39,558 bases of DNA from Eubacterium sp. GTDB taxonomy: Bacteria > Bacillota > Clostridia > Lachnospirales > Lachnospiraceae. The stretch spans positions 1 through 39,558 of the forward strand of contig JAILAS010000147.1 in NCBI GenBank assembly GCA_024681495.1, given 5' to 3'. Below are positions 1 through 7,521 of the stretch, piece after piece. Position 1 is the stretch's first letter; each line of letters starts with the position of its first letter. The notes below the pieces were generated by a model. It saw nothing but the letters and a program-made list of their open reading frames with translations. It was not told the origin of the DNA and made no database searches. Position numbers and translations under genes: made by a program.

Positions 1-191
1 CATGAAAGCTGAATGCCTTCCTTGCCCTCAATATTAACTACACACATCTTGCACTCACCACGGCTCTCAAGATCCGGATGTGAGCACAAATGGGGGATGT
101 AAACCCCAGCCGCAAGAGAAGCCTGAAGTACGCTGGTACCCTCTTCGGCCTCAATCTTAACTCCGTCAACGAAAAATTCTACTTTCGCCAC
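1..191 (-). CDS. [2Fe-2S] ferredoxin-domain protein (3' part missing)
   Basis: Only the first 63 codons lie in the window; the gene runs off the left edge. The start is taken as GTG at 191 because an AGGAGG box sits 5 nt upstream. The visible protein has the plant-type [2Fe-2S] fold signature: a hydrophobic N-terminal strand pair, then Cys36, Cys47 and Cys50 (C-x10-C-x2-C) in the stretch IPHLCSHPDLESRGECKMCV. This resembles the N-terminal domain of NuoG, HndD, [FeFe]-hydrogenase and molybdopterin-oxidoreductase subunits, where it passes electrons between flavin or NAD modules and deeper Fe-S clusters. The fourth ligand and any further domains are outside the window, so the full enzyme cannot be named. 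It has its own promoter. It lies about 1 kb downstream of a fumarate-reductase-like flavoprotein, which could be a redox partner, but that is only an inference from proximity. Confidence 0.75.
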   Translation of the reverse strand, partial: MAKVEFFVDGVKIEAEEGTSVLQASLAAGVYIPHLCSHPDLESRGECKMCVVNIEGKEGIQLS

Positions 192-289
192 AATGTCCTC
201 CTTCTACGGCTACAAGCCGCATGCAACAAATAATGCCGCCATAATTTTGAATCGAAAACGCAAGCGCGTATTTCAATGCATATACATAG

Positions 290-318
290 ATAATATCAGA
301 TAACTGCCGCCCCTTCAA
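290..318 (-). promoter_or_regulatory. Sigma-A type promoter of the [2Fe-2S] gene
   Basis: On the minus strand a TTGAAG -35 (313-318) and TATTAT -10 (290-295) are separated by exactly 17 nt, and a TGA triplet directly before the -10 gives an extended -10. The start codon at 191 would leave a leader of about 90 nt. That leader contains a small CGGC/GCCG hairpin just before the AGGAGG box. Confidence 0.6.
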
Positions 319-347
319 GAGAAAAGACGAGCGTTATTTATCGTTAA

Positions 348-851
348 TTACTGAAGATTTCCAACGTTATTAGCCTGAGCATTCACACCGCCAACATTGT
401 GCTCCACCATGGAAAGCATGTTGCCGACTTTATGGACACCCTTCATGATAGCCACGGAGAGCTCCTCGTTTTTGGGAAGCCAGGGATTACCGGAATCATA
501 CATCTCATTGTACGCCTTAATCATGGAGCCAAGCACCATGTAGGCCACGTTGTTATGGAAGTCGTTCTCGCCCTTCGCATCTTTCCAGAGCTCAGATACC
601 TTTCCAACCACGTGCTGAGGATTCATCTCGGTATCGTAAATGATGTCGTCGGAGAACTCCTCGAGCTTTCTCTTGAGAGCCCCCATCTCATCGTCGAGAT
701 TAGCGGGCGCCTCATCAAACTCCGCAACCTTCTTGGATGTACCGCTCTTGTTGCAATGAAGATAGACTGTAGTCTTATCTCCCTCAGCCACAACAAACAT
801 CCAATCCCTATCAATACTGTACTCAGTAACTGTTTTGGTCGTCTTATTCAT
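348..851 (-). CDS. Unrecognised 167-aa acidic cytoplasmic protein
   Basis: I do not recognise a family. The protein has no signal peptide or membrane segment. The N-terminal third (about residues 10-45) is rich in beta-type residues, with DRDWMFVVAEGDKTTVYLH. This is followed by an acidic, probably helical region (NLDDEMGALKRKLEEF) and a C-terminal part rich in Asn, Gly and Met that ends in an Asn/Gln-rich tail. The ATG at 851 has only a poor Shine-Dalgarno (AAGG, about 10 nt away), so translation may be modest. The gene is separated from the upstream flavoprotein by an intrinsic terminator and from the downstream [2Fe-2S] gene by that gene's own promoter, so it is probably monocistronic. The reading frame is open throughout and uses codons like its neighbours, which supports a real gene, but its function is unknown. 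Confidence 0.6.
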   Translation of the reverse strand: MNKTTKTVTEYSIDRDWMFVVAEGDKTTVYLHCNKSGTSKKVAEFDEAPANLDDEMGALKRKLEEFSDDIIYDTEMNPQHVVGKVSELWKDAKGENDFHNNVAYMVLGSMIKAYNEMYDSGNPWLPKNEELSVAIMKGVHKVGNMLSMVEHNVGGVNAQANNVGNLQ

Positions 852-913
852 AATTCTATTACCTTATCCAAATTCGCCCGCCGGGACTTCTTGCCAAATC
901 CCCACGCGCAATT

Positions 914-942
914 TTTATAATCTATTTCAAAATACCGTAAAA
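914..942 (-). promoter_or_regulatory. Weak candidate promoter for the 167-aa protein gene
   Basis: On the minus strand TATAAA (914-919) is preceded at 17 nt by TTTTAC (937-942), or at 16 nt by TTTACG. The -35 overlaps the U-tract of the upstream terminator, so it is the only place a promoter could sit between terminator and gene. The match to consensus is only partial. Confidence 0.3.
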
Positions 943-987
943 AACATGCGTAAGGGGTAGACAGTTAAACTATCTACCCCGCTACGC
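938..987 (-). terminator. Intrinsic terminator of the flavoprotein gene
   Basis: The minus-strand hairpin has outer arms TACGC (983-987) and GCGTA (948-952). Its inner arms are GGGGTAGA (rc of 973-980) and TCTACCCC (rc of 954-961), with the loop closed further by AGTT/AACT. It is followed by ATGTTTTTT (six U at 939-944). A long GC-rich stem plus a U-run is a classical Rho-independent terminator in the minus direction; there is no matching U-run on the plus side. Confidence 0.8.
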
Positions 988-1101
988 AGTACCCGAAACG
1001 CACCCGTTTCGGAATCCCCCTTACACTGCATCCAAAAAGGATGAAGCTTTCGGACATGATGTCCGTCCCAATTTCGTCCTCTAAACCCCCATTTAAAGGA
1101 C
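988..1101. other. Array of four consecutive hairpins in the 3' region of the flavoprotein gene
   Basis: The interval between the flavoprotein stop and its terminator is almost filled by inverted repeats. They are 993-1012 (8-bp perfect CCGAAACG/CGTTTCGG, 4-nt loop), 1029-1043 (CATCC/GGATG, loop AAAAA), 1051-1065 (CGGACA/TGTCCG, loop TGA) and 1076-1101 (10-position stem with one mismatch, C-rich loop). No open frame of note is present. Read with the terminator, this would be a roughly 190-nt structured 3' UTR. It could also be processed into, or transcribed as, a small RNA. Confidence 0.5.
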
Positions 1102-1133
1102 AAATACAAACTCTCTAAAATTTATAACCGCTC

Positions 1134-2720
1134 TTAGTCCTCAGGATCGATGAACTTGTCAGAATCCATGTACTTAACAGACTCCATAGCCGCAATACGT
1201 CCGGAGTTGATAGCGTAGGACATGGTCGAACCGGGATTGAAGAAGCAGTAAGAATCGGAGAATACAGTAGCCGTATCGTTACCGCAAGCGTAAAGGCCGG
1301 GTACGGGCTCCATATCGTCGGAAAGTACTTCCATGTTCTCGGAAACCTCGAGTCCACCGAGTGAACCGTAACCGCCGGGCATGTGGCGAGCCACATAGTA
1401 GGGGCCCTGGTTGATAGCCTTAAGGAATCTGTGATCCTTGGTGAACTGCCAATCGTATCCGCGAATTCCAAGAGGATGCTCCTCGCTTACGTTACACATC
1501 TCATTGTACTCAGCGATGGTCTTCTCAAGGTTCTCCTGATCGATGCCGGTCTCCTTGCAGAGCTCGTCGATAGTCTCGAACTTCCAGAAGTTGGTCTGGC
1601 CGGAATCCTGATCGTCCTTACCGTCATGAAGCATGGAAAGACCGGAAGCCTCGATACCCTTGTGGTTAAGGTATGCATCAAGCTCCTCATCCCACTTATC
1701 CATGTGAGTGATACCATGGTGATAAGTGATGTAGTCAAGGCCGTGCTCCTTATAGTAGTCCACAATCTCCTCGGTAACAATGGTGAAGCCCATGTGACCC
1801 TTCTGAAGAAGGAGTGAGTTACCGGTGTATGTGGTGTTATCCATAACTTCCTCGTTGAGGAATCTCTTACCGTGAAGGTTAACCATGAGGTTCGGCTGAC
1901 GTCCAAGCTCGGAAAGAGTCTTGAAGATATCGGTAGTACCGGGAGTGTTGTAAGTAACCTCCATGTTTACCTTAGCCTTGCGAGCGCCGATCTTCCAAGC
2001 CATGTTGAGACCGTCACCGTCAATACCGGGGATACGGAATGTGAACATATCTACGCCCCACTTCCATCCCATGTACTGCTCGATCATATCTACATTATTA
2101 CCGATACCACCGGTAGCAACGATTACACAGTTGCAAAGGCACTCAATCTCCTCGCCGTTCTCGTCAACTGCGATAACGCCGCGAACCTGACCCTTGGAAC
2201 CCGTAAGAATCTCCTTAACGGGAGTGTTGAACTTAATCTCAGCACCGATCTCCAGAGCATACTCGGTAAGTCTCTTATTCATGAAGGAAGCAGAACGCTC
2301 TGAAGGCTTGTTAGAGCCGGGAGCCTTAACCATGTGCTGGGTAGCATGAGAATCCTTGAAGTACTTGAATACGCCGAGGAACTCAACGCCCTTCTCCTGA
2401 AGCCACTCAATGGTCTCAGAAGACTGATTGAACCATCTACGAACGAGCTTAGCGTCCGAACGCCAGTGAACGTAGTTCATGAAGAAATTGAAAGCATCAT
2501 CCTTCGTGAAATCGTTATACATCTGCTCCTTCTGAAGCTGGGACTCAAAGGCAAGAAGTGCCATACCCATATTAGCTGCACCACCAGAGGTGTTTGATTT
2601 CTCGAAGGCAATTGCCTTTCCGCCGCCAGTTGCATTCAGACTCTCCTGAGCCTGCGTCAGAGCAGCAAGACCTGACATACCGCAGGCAACTACTACTACA
2701 TCTGCTTCCATCTTTTGCAT
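1134..2720 (-). CDS. FAD-dependent oxidoreductase, fumarate reductase/3-ketosteroid dehydrogenase-like (FAD_binding_2)
   Basis: This 528-aa flavoprotein resembles fumarate reductase flavoprotein subunits and other FAD_binding_2 enzymes that reduce activated C=C bonds. The start is ATG at 2720, with AGGAGG 7 nt upstream; an in-frame ATG seven codons earlier would place that box inside the gene. The N-terminal Rossmann strand reads ADVVVVACGMSGLAALTQA, in which the first Gly of the usual GxGxxG is replaced by Ala. A second FAD segment is the CVIVATGGIGNN stretch near residue 205. The C-terminal FAD-binding part is seen in VPGLYACGNDTA and GSTMSYAINSGRIAA. No signal peptide, heme-binding CxxCH or FMN-attachment domain is present, so it is a bare cytoplasmic flavoprotein core. 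The electron donor is unknown; the nearby [2Fe-2S] protein is a candidate. The substrate cannot be read from sequence. Confidence 0.85.
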   Translation of the reverse strand: MQKMEADVVVVACGMSGLAALTQAQESLNATGGGKAIAFEKSNTSGGAANMGMALLAFESQLQKEQMYNDFTKDDAFNFFMNYVHWRSDAKLVRRWFNQSSETIEWLQEKGVEFLGVFKYFKDSHATQHMVKAPGSNKPSERSASFMNKRLTEYALEIGAEIKFNTPVKEILTGSKGQVRGVIAVDENGEEIECLCNCVIVATGGIGNNVDMIEQYMGWKWGVDMFTFRIPGIDGDGLNMAWKIGARKAKVNMEVTYNTPGTTDIFKTLSELGRQPNLMVNLHGKRFLNEEVMDNTTYTGNSLLLQKGHMGFTIVTEEIVDYYKEHGLDYITYHHGITHMDKWDEELDAYLNHKGIEASGLSMLHDGKDDQDSGQTNFWKFETIDELCKETGIDQENLEKTIAEYNEMCNVSEEHPLGIRGYDWQFTKDHRFLKAINQGPYYVARHMPGGYGSLGGLEVSENMEVLSDDMEPVPGLYACGNDTATVFSDSYCFFNPGSTMSYAINSGRIAAMESVKYMDSDKFIDPED

Positions 2721-2784
2721 TTGTAAATCCTCCTGTAACATAATCGTAACAAATAGTGTGTGATTGTTAAAATATCACTCAACC

Positions 2785-2813
2785 ATTATAATATTTTAAA
2801 AATTATATAGCAA
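2785..2813 (-). promoter_or_regulatory. Promoter of the flavoprotein gene with an A-rich upstream tract
   Basis: The minus strand has TTGCTA (2808-2813), a 17-nt spacer and a perfect TATAAT (2785-2790). Immediately upstream (about 2816-2835) is a nearly uninterrupted A-tract on the minus strand, which looks like an UP element. The leader to the ATG at 2720 is about 58 nt. It contains a small dyad GTGAT/ATCAC (2760-2778) close to the expected transcription start. Confidence 0.75.
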
Positions 2814-2867
2814 CATTTTTTTCTTTTTTTTTCAATATTTAGTGTCTTTAGGGCATTTTGCACAAAA

Positions 2868-3827
2868 TCACCCCCTAATACTCACGAGATACTTTGTTAA
2901 TTCTTTGAAATCTTTGGGTAAAATTGCCTCAAAACTTCTGCCGGACAAGTACGAAAATTCTCCCTGCATTCTTGGAAAGCTTATTTTATAGGCGTGAAGG
3001 GCCTGTCTTTTTATGGGAGGAAGCCTCTTTCCGCCGTATTTATTATCCCCCACAAGCGGGTGTCCGATCGACGAAAGATGCGCCCTAATCTGATGACTCT
3101 TTCCGGTCACCAGCTCCACCTCCATAAGCGTATAGTCACCCCAGGTCTCAATCGGCCGGTAAACCGTCTCTATATAAGAACCGCCCTGCGCCTCCTTCGG
3201 GCTCACGCTCACCCGGTTGGTCCTCTCGTCCTTGACAAGATACCCCCTGAGTCGCCCTTCGGCCGACAATACGCCGGAAACCACGCACTTGTAATACTTT
3301 CCGGCAGTCCGCTCCCTCATCATCTCCGACAGCGCCTTCAGCGCATCGTGGGTCTTTCCGCAAAGGACAATGCCCGAGGTGTTGCGGTCAAGCCGGTTTA
3401 CTATGGACGGCGCAAAGATTTCAAGAGACTCGTCGTTCACCTCGCCGGTCCGTCTGAGGTGTGCGATGAGCTGATCGTTAACGGAGTAAGCGCCGCTCCT
3501 GTCCCGCTGCGAGAGAACCCCCGCCGGCTTGTTTATGATTACGATATTATCGTCCTCGTAAACGATCTCGGGCTCGGGCACATTGACGGCCGGGGCCGTC
3601 TTTGACTCGCTCCCGAACTTTTCAACGGTCTCATCGGACAGATAGATGTTGATCACATCCCCCTCGTTCAAGACCAGATCGCCGGCCGCTTTGGAGCCGT
3701 TTACCTTTATGTTCTTCTTGCGCAGCATCTTATAAATGAAGCCGGAAGGGGCCTTGGACAGGTACCTCTTAAGCAGTCTGTCGAGCCTCGTTCCGGCCTG
3801 TGTTTTCGTTATCTTAATCTCTTTCAA
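2868..3827 (-). CDS. RluA-family 23S rRNA/tRNA pseudouridine synthase
   Basis: The 319-aa enzyme isomerises specific uridines in structured RNA to pseudouridine. An N-terminal S4 RNA-binding domain (about residues 13-62) precedes the RluA catalytic domain (about 85-310). The catalytic motif is VNRLDRNTSG, with Asp147 as the expected nucleophile; the usual leading His is Asn here. The conserved GKSHQIRAHLSSIGHPLVGD segment is also present. S4 plus RluA architecture matches RluC/RluD-type enzymes, but the target uridine cannot be assigned. The start is TTG at 3827, with AAGGA about 8 nt upstream; an ATG nearer the SD is out of frame and stops after three codons. The gene begins about 15 nt after the U-tract of an intrinsic terminator, leaving no space for a promoter in the intergenic gap. 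Its expression must come from read-through or from a promoter inside the preceding gene. Confidence 0.9.
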   Translation of the reverse strand: MKEIKITKTQAGTRLDRLLKRYLSKAPSGFIYKMLRKKNIKVNGSKAAGDLVLNEGDVINIYLSDETVEKFGSESKTAPAVNVPEPEIVYEDDNIVIINKPAGVLSQRDRSGAYSVNDQLIAHLRRTGEVNDESLEIFAPSIVNRLDRNTSGIVLCGKTHDALKALSEMMRERTAGKYYKCVVSGVLSAEGRLRGYLVKDERTNRVSVSPKEAQGGSYIETVYRPIETWGDYTLMEVELVTGKSHQIRAHLSSIGHPLVGDNKYGGKRLPPIKRQALHAYKISFPRMQGEFSYLSGRSFEAILPKDFKELTKYLVSIRG

Positions 3828-3841
3828 AGAATCATCCTTCC

Positions 3842-3870
3842 AAAAGAAAAACCCCCGTTAAAACGGGGGT
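3842..3870 (-). terminator. Intrinsic terminator at the end of the yicC-coaD operon
   Basis: The minus strand has an 8-bp stem CCCCCGTT/AACGGGGG (3852-3859 and 3862-3869) with an extra A-T closing pair, followed by TTTTTCTTTT. This is a strong Rho-independent terminator placed directly before the RluA-family gene. Confidence 0.9.
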
Positions 3871-3929
3871 GTAATAATCTCTCTCGAGGGTAAACCCCGA
3901 ATCTGTCGAGCGCCGGTGTGCCGGGTGAA

Positions 3930-4574
3930 CTACATGGTGGTAATCTCTCCCACGCCTCCCTGGGCTGCCACATCGGCGGCCGGCTCGGCCGCGGGCGATG
4001 CCTCTACAGGCGAATCTGCAGCCTCTGCCGCGTAGTCCTGCGGTGAAATCTCGATTCTGTTTGCCGTAACCACATCGAGGTAGCCCTGAAGCGAGGTGAT
4101 AAGCGACTCCTCCTTCTTACGGGTGGTATCGATGGAGCTGGCAAGCAGCGCCTCTATGCTCTTAAGCAGGTTATCCGTGTACTCGACTGCGCTCTGCTTA
4201 TAGACGTTTGCCTCCATGGTGGCCTTGTCGAGTATCTCCTGCGCCTGATTCGTGGCGAGGACGACTATCTCATTGGCCTGGGCATATGCCTGCTGCATAA
4301 TCTGATGCTCGTTGATAAGCTCATTGGTCTGAGCCTTCGCATCGGAAAGCATCTTATCCGCCTTAGTCCTGGCATCGTTTAAAATCGCGTCGCGATTGTT
4401 GATTATCTTCTGGTATTTCCTTATTTCTTCGGGAGTTTTTGACTTAAGCTCATCGAGCAAAGCCTCGATTTCGTCGCGGTTAACGACAATGTTGGTACTG
4501 GAAAATCTGGTATTCTTACAGTCGGCGATGTAATCTTCCATCTCCGCAATAATATTTTCAATAGTACTGCTCAT
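3930..4574 (-). CDS. Coiled-coil protein resembling ATP synthase subunit B / V-ATPase subunit H (DivIVA-like)
   Basis: This 214-aa protein is dominated by heptad-like helices: residues about 5-20, then a long coiled coil from about 35 to 150 with repeated DARTKADKMLSDAKAQ-type Ala/Lys/Glu pattern. It ends in a disordered Ala/Pro/Glu-rich tail (about 175-214). Such proteins are commonly labelled vacuolar-type H+-ATPase subunit H or F0 subunit B by similarity of the coiled coil only. No ATPase genes are near, and there is no membrane segment, so a role in an ATP synthase is unlikely. DivIVA/GpsB-like polar scaffolding is a guess. The start is ATG at 4574, with AAGGAG 8 nt upstream; a GTG two codons earlier is too close to the SD. 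It is the last gene of its operon, 12 nt after coaD, and is followed by a strong terminator. Confidence 0.65.
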   Translation of the reverse strand: MSSTIENIIAEMEDYIADCKNTRFSSTNIVVNRDEIEALLDELKSKTPEEIRKYQKIINNRDAILNDARTKADKMLSDAKAQTNELINEHQIMQQAYAQANEIVVLATNQAQEILDKATMEANVYKQSAVEYTDNLLKSIEALLASSIDTTRKKEESLITSLQGYLDVVTANRIEISPQDYAAEAADSPVEASPAAEPAADVAAQGGVGEITTM

Positions 4575-4586
4575 GCTCACTGCTCC

Positions 4587-5081
4587 TTATTTAGATTCGT
4601 AAATCTCTCTCATTTTGCGCGCTACTCTGTCAGATACAACCTCGGGGACAAATCCTCTGACGTCTCCCCCGAAAATTCCCGTCTCTCTAACCGCAGAAGA
4701 ACTCAGGAACGAATATGCGGCATTGGTACACAGGAAAATGGTCTCCACCTGAGGATTAAGTGCGGAATTGGTCTGTGCAGACTGAAGCTCAAACTCAAAA
4801 TCCGAAATCATCCTGAGACCGCGAACGATGATTTTAGCGTCTTTTTCAGCCGCAAAATCAACCAAAAGTCCGTCGAAAGTGTCAACCGACACGTTGTCAT
4901 AACTCTCGACCACATCTTTTAACATACTAACACGTTCATCCAAAGAAAACAACGGATTTTTTGCCTTGTTATTGCCCACCGCAATGATGAGTTCATCGCA
5001 CATACCGGCGGCTCTTCGTATAATATCTTCATGTCCCAAAGTTACCGGATCGAAGCTCCCCGGATAGATTGCTCTTTTCAT
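4587..5081 (-). CDS. coaD: Phosphopantetheine adenylyltransferase
   Basis: CoaD transfers AMP from ATP to 4'-phosphopantetheine, giving dephospho-CoA in the fourth step of CoA synthesis in the cytoplasm. The 164-aa length is normal. The N-terminal nucleotidyltransferase signature is PGSFDPVTLGH (residues 7-17), containing the TxGH ATP-binding motif. The RGLR segment (substrate and ATP contacts) and the C-terminal SSSAVRE motif, which binds triphosphate, are both intact. A GGAG box 8 nt before the ATG gives a clear start. The gene overlaps the end of rsmD by 4 nt (ATGA), the standard arrangement for translational coupling. The rsmD-coaD pair is conserved across Firmicutes. Confidence 0.97.
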   Translation of the reverse strand: MKRAIYPGSFDPVTLGHEDIIRRAAGMCDELIIAVGNNKAKNPLFSLDERVSMLKDVVESYDNVSVDTFDGLLVDFAAEKDAKIIVRGLRMISDFEFELQSAQTNSALNPQVETIFLCTNAAYSFLSSSAVRETGIFGGDVRGFVPEVVSDRVARKMREIYESK

Positions 5082-5632
5082 TTTTTTATCTCCATAAACA
5101 CATGTTTGCTGGTCTTATATGTCTTTTCCCTAACGACCTCGAGCCCGGTATCTTCGACGAACGAAAAGTCCGTGTCGAGGGCGGCCTCCATGATGAACGT
5201 CCCGTCCTCAGCCAGAAGCCCACTGCTATCCACCAGATCTACGAGCGTCTTCTCTACTCCGTCCGCATATGGCGGATCGGCGAAAATCACGTCGTAAACC
5301 CCGGTCTTCTTAAGGGTGGTAAAGGCCGAAACATAGTCCTTCTTAAGAACCAGCGACCGCTCGGTAAACCCCGTGAAATCGAGGTTTTCCTCGACGCAGC
5401 GGATAGCCGCACCATCGTTGTCGACGAAGGCGGCGAACTCCGCGCCCCTGCTAAGCGCCTCGATGCCGATGGCTCCGCTCCCGGCGAACAGATCCAGGAA
5501 CCTGGCCCCGGGCATATCGTAGTGCAATATGTTGAAAAGGGTTTCCTTTATCTTATCCCCGGTAGGCCTGGTATGTCGTCCGGCCGGCGCCTTTAGGGGA
5601 AGGTGCCTCGCCGTTCCCGCAATAACTCTCAT
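5078..5632 (-). CDS. rsmD: 16S rRNA (guanine966-N2)-methyltransferase
   Basis: The 184-aa Rossmann methyltransferase methylates N2 of G966 in 16S rRNA using S-adenosylmethionine. The protein starts with the family-typical MRVIAGTARH and has the SAM-binding motif LDLFAGSGAIGIEALSRGA (about residues 46-64). The catalytic DPPY motif for exocyclic amine methylation is in FADPPYADG (about residue 118). AAGGAG, overlapping the pgsA stop, lies 4 nt before the ATG. It overlaps coaD by 4 nt. All key motifs are present and the length is normal. Confidence 0.95.
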   Translation of the reverse strand: MRVIAGTARHLPLKAPAGRHTRPTGDKIKETLFNILHYDMPGARFLDLFAGSGAIGIEALSRGAEFAAFVDNDGAAIRCVEENLDFTGFTERSLVLKKDYVSAFTTLKKTGVYDVIFADPPYADGVEKTLVDLVDSSGLLAEDGTFIMEAALDTDFSFVEDTGLEVVREKTYKTSKHVFMEIKK

Positions 5633-5641
5633 AGCACTCCT

Positions 5642-6184
5642 TTAGGTCTGGTCCTTAAGGACCTCCCTGTTCTTATATACGTAGTCAATCAGCGACACTA
5701 TGGTAAGGATGACAGCGATGTACATCACGACGAGCGTGAGAATCCTGTACCATCCGAAATCCAGATTTACAAGGATGAGAATGACCATCAGCATCTGGAA
5801 GGTCGTCTTAAACTTACCCCAGTAGCTGGCGGCTATAACAATCCCGTTCTCCGCGGCCACGAGCCTGAATCCGCTTATGAAGAACTCCCTGCATATGATG
5901 ACAATGAGTATCCAGGAGGGAAGCTCCCCGAGGCCCACCATGCAAACCATGGCGGAGCAGACCAGGACCTTGTCGGCCAGAGGGTCCATGAACTTTCCGA
6001 AATTGGTGACCAGATTGTACTTTCGTGCGATCTTTCCGTCGAGAAGATCAGTCAGAGACGCCACGATGAATATTCCCAGCGCGATATATCTTCCGTATTC
6101 CGGAAAGTACGGCGAAATATAAAAGAAAACAAAAAACGGTATCAGCAAGACCCTGAAAGTCGTTAATTTATTGGGCAAATTCAT
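5642..6184 (-). CDS. pgsA: CDP-diacylglycerol-glycerol-3-phosphate 3-phosphatidyltransferase
   Basis: PgsA exchanges CMP for glycerol-3-phosphate on CDP-diacylglycerol, the committed step to phosphatidylglycerol, in the cytoplasmic membrane. The 180-aa protein opens with MNLPNKLTTFRV, typical of the family. Starting near residue 48 it has the complete CDP-alcohol phosphotransferase signature D-G-x2-A-R-x8-G-x3-D-x3-D, in which the Asp residues bind Mg2+. About four to six hydrophobic helices follow. GGAG lies 6 nt before the ATG. The gene overlaps the rimO 3' end by 17 nt. Confidence 0.95.
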   Translation of the reverse strand: MNLPNKLTTFRVLLIPFFVFFYISPYFPEYGRYIALGIFIVASLTDLLDGKIARKYNLVTNFGKFMDPLADKVLVCSAMVCMVGLGELPSWILIVIICREFFISGFRLVAAENGIVIAASYWGKFKTTFQMLMVILILVNLDFGWYRILTLVVMYIAVILTIVSLIDYVYKNREVLKDQT

Positions 6185-7502
6185 TTTCTACTCCTTCGAG
6201 ATCGTATTCCGAGGCGCCGGTGACCCTTACTGCCACCACGTCTCCGCTCATAAGATCCCTGTCACTCTTAAAAAACATATATCCGTCCACGTCGGGCGCG
6301 TCCCTGTAGGTCCTGCCGACGTACACTCCATCGTCGGGAATCCTGCCCTCCACCACTGTGTCGAGGACTCTTCCGACCAGGCCGTCATTTATCCCGGCAG
6401 ATATATCCCGCTGCGCGAGCAGGATTTCGTCCTTCCGCTCGAAGGCGACATCCTCATCGACCTGATCCCCAAAAGAGGCAGCAGGCGTGCCTTCCTGCGG
6501 GCTGTAGGTGAAAACTCCGAGCCTGTCGAAACCGGTGGTCTTAACGAAATCGACCAGGCGCTCGTGAGCCTCCTGCGTCTCGCCCGGAAACCCGCTAATC
6601 AGCGTGGTTCTGAGGCAGATATCGGGAACCGCATCTCTCAGGCGCTTAATCAGGCCCTTAATGGAAGCCCCGTCCGTGCGTCTGCCCATCCGGCGAAGGA
6701 TATCGTCGTCAATGTGCTGGATGGGAATATCCAGGTAATGACAGACCTTTTCATTGCTTTTAATCACATCGATAAGCTCGTCTGTAATCTCCTCCGGATA
6801 GCAGTACAGAAGCCTTATTCTCTTTACACCCTCGACCGCGGAAATCTTTCCGATAAGCTCGGGAAGCGACTTCCTGCCATACAGATCGACTCCGTAAACC
6901 GTGGTCTCCTGCGCCACGAGGATAATCTCCTCGGCGCCGTTATCGCAAAGATACCTCGTCTCCTCGAGCAGATCCTCCATGGGGACACTGCGATAAGACC
7001 CTCTCATCGAGGGAATGGCGCAGTAGGTGCAGTGCTTATCGCACCCTTCGGCAATCTTCAGATAGCTGTAATGGAAAGGCGGCGTCATGAATCTCGACGT
7101 GCCGGCGTCCGGAATAAAGTCCAACGGTGCCGCATCCACCGTAACCCGGGACTCCAGCGCGTTCTTAACCGCCGATGCGATCTTATCGTATGAATTGGTG
7201 CCGAGCACTCCGTCCACCTCGGGAATCTCCTCGCGGATATCCTCCAAATATCTCTGAGCGAGACATCCCGTGACGATGAGCGCCTTAAGCTGCCCGGACT
7301 GCTTGAGGTCGGCCATCTCCAATATGGCATTGACACTCTCGTCCTGGGCATCCAATATAAAGCTGCAGGTATTAACCACAGCTATCTCGGTTTCCTCCGG
7401 ATCGTCCGTCAGCTCATAGCCCTCGCGGGTGAGAATGGACAGCATCTTCTCGGAATCCACCCTGTTTTTATCGCATCCTAAAGAGATAAAAAATATTTTC
7501 AT
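6168..7502 (-). CDS. rimO: Ribosomal protein S12 (Asp) methylthiotransferase, radical SAM
   Basis: RimO is a two-cluster radical SAM enzyme that adds a methylthio group to the conserved aspartate of ribosomal protein S12. The 444-aa protein starts at MKIFFISLGCDKNR (ATG at 7502); an upstream in-frame extension of 36 residues is Arg/Pro-rich and unlike the family. Domains in order are the N-terminal MTTase domain with Cys10 and two further cluster Cys, the radical SAM domain with CDKHCTYC (CxxxCxxC) plus the SMRGSYRS segment, and a C-terminal TRAM domain. It differs from the second methylthiotransferase in this window (miaB) in having the SLGCDKN start rather than TFGCQMN. The Shine-Dalgarno is poor (AGAGG about 16 nt away), so coupling to rpoZ is likely. 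Confidence 0.95.
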   Translation of the reverse strand: MKIFFISLGCDKNRVDSEKMLSILTREGYELTDDPEETEIAVVNTCSFILDAQDESVNAILEMADLKQSGQLKALIVTGCLAQRYLEDIREEIPEVDGVLGTNSYDKIASAVKNALESRVTVDAAPLDFIPDAGTSRFMTPPFHYSYLKIAEGCDKHCTYCAIPSMRGSYRSVPMEDLLEETRYLCDNGAEEIILVAQETTVYGVDLYGRKSLPELIGKISAVEGVKRIRLLYCYPEEITDELIDVIKSNEKVCHYLDIPIQHIDDDILRRMGRRTDGASIKGLIKRLRDAVPDICLRTTLISGFPGETQEAHERLVDFVKTTGFDRLGVFTYSPQEGTPAASFGDQVDEDVAFERKDEILLAQRDISAGINDGLVGRVLDTVVEGRIPDDGVYVGRTYRDAPDVDGYMFFKSDRDLMSGDVVAVRVTGASEYDLEGVENEFAQ

Positions 7503-7521
7503 GGGGAACAGTCGTAAACCT

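Noticed and set aside
927..1109. Minus-strand 60-codon open frame in the hairpin region
   Set aside because: The sequence is fully explained by palindromic hairpins and the terminator; the encoded peptide shows no protein-like pattern and there is no SD.
3930..4574. Annotation as a true ATP synthase or V-ATPase subunit
   Set aside because: No other ATPase subunit genes are nearby, there is no membrane anchor, and the similarity is limited to generic coiled coil.
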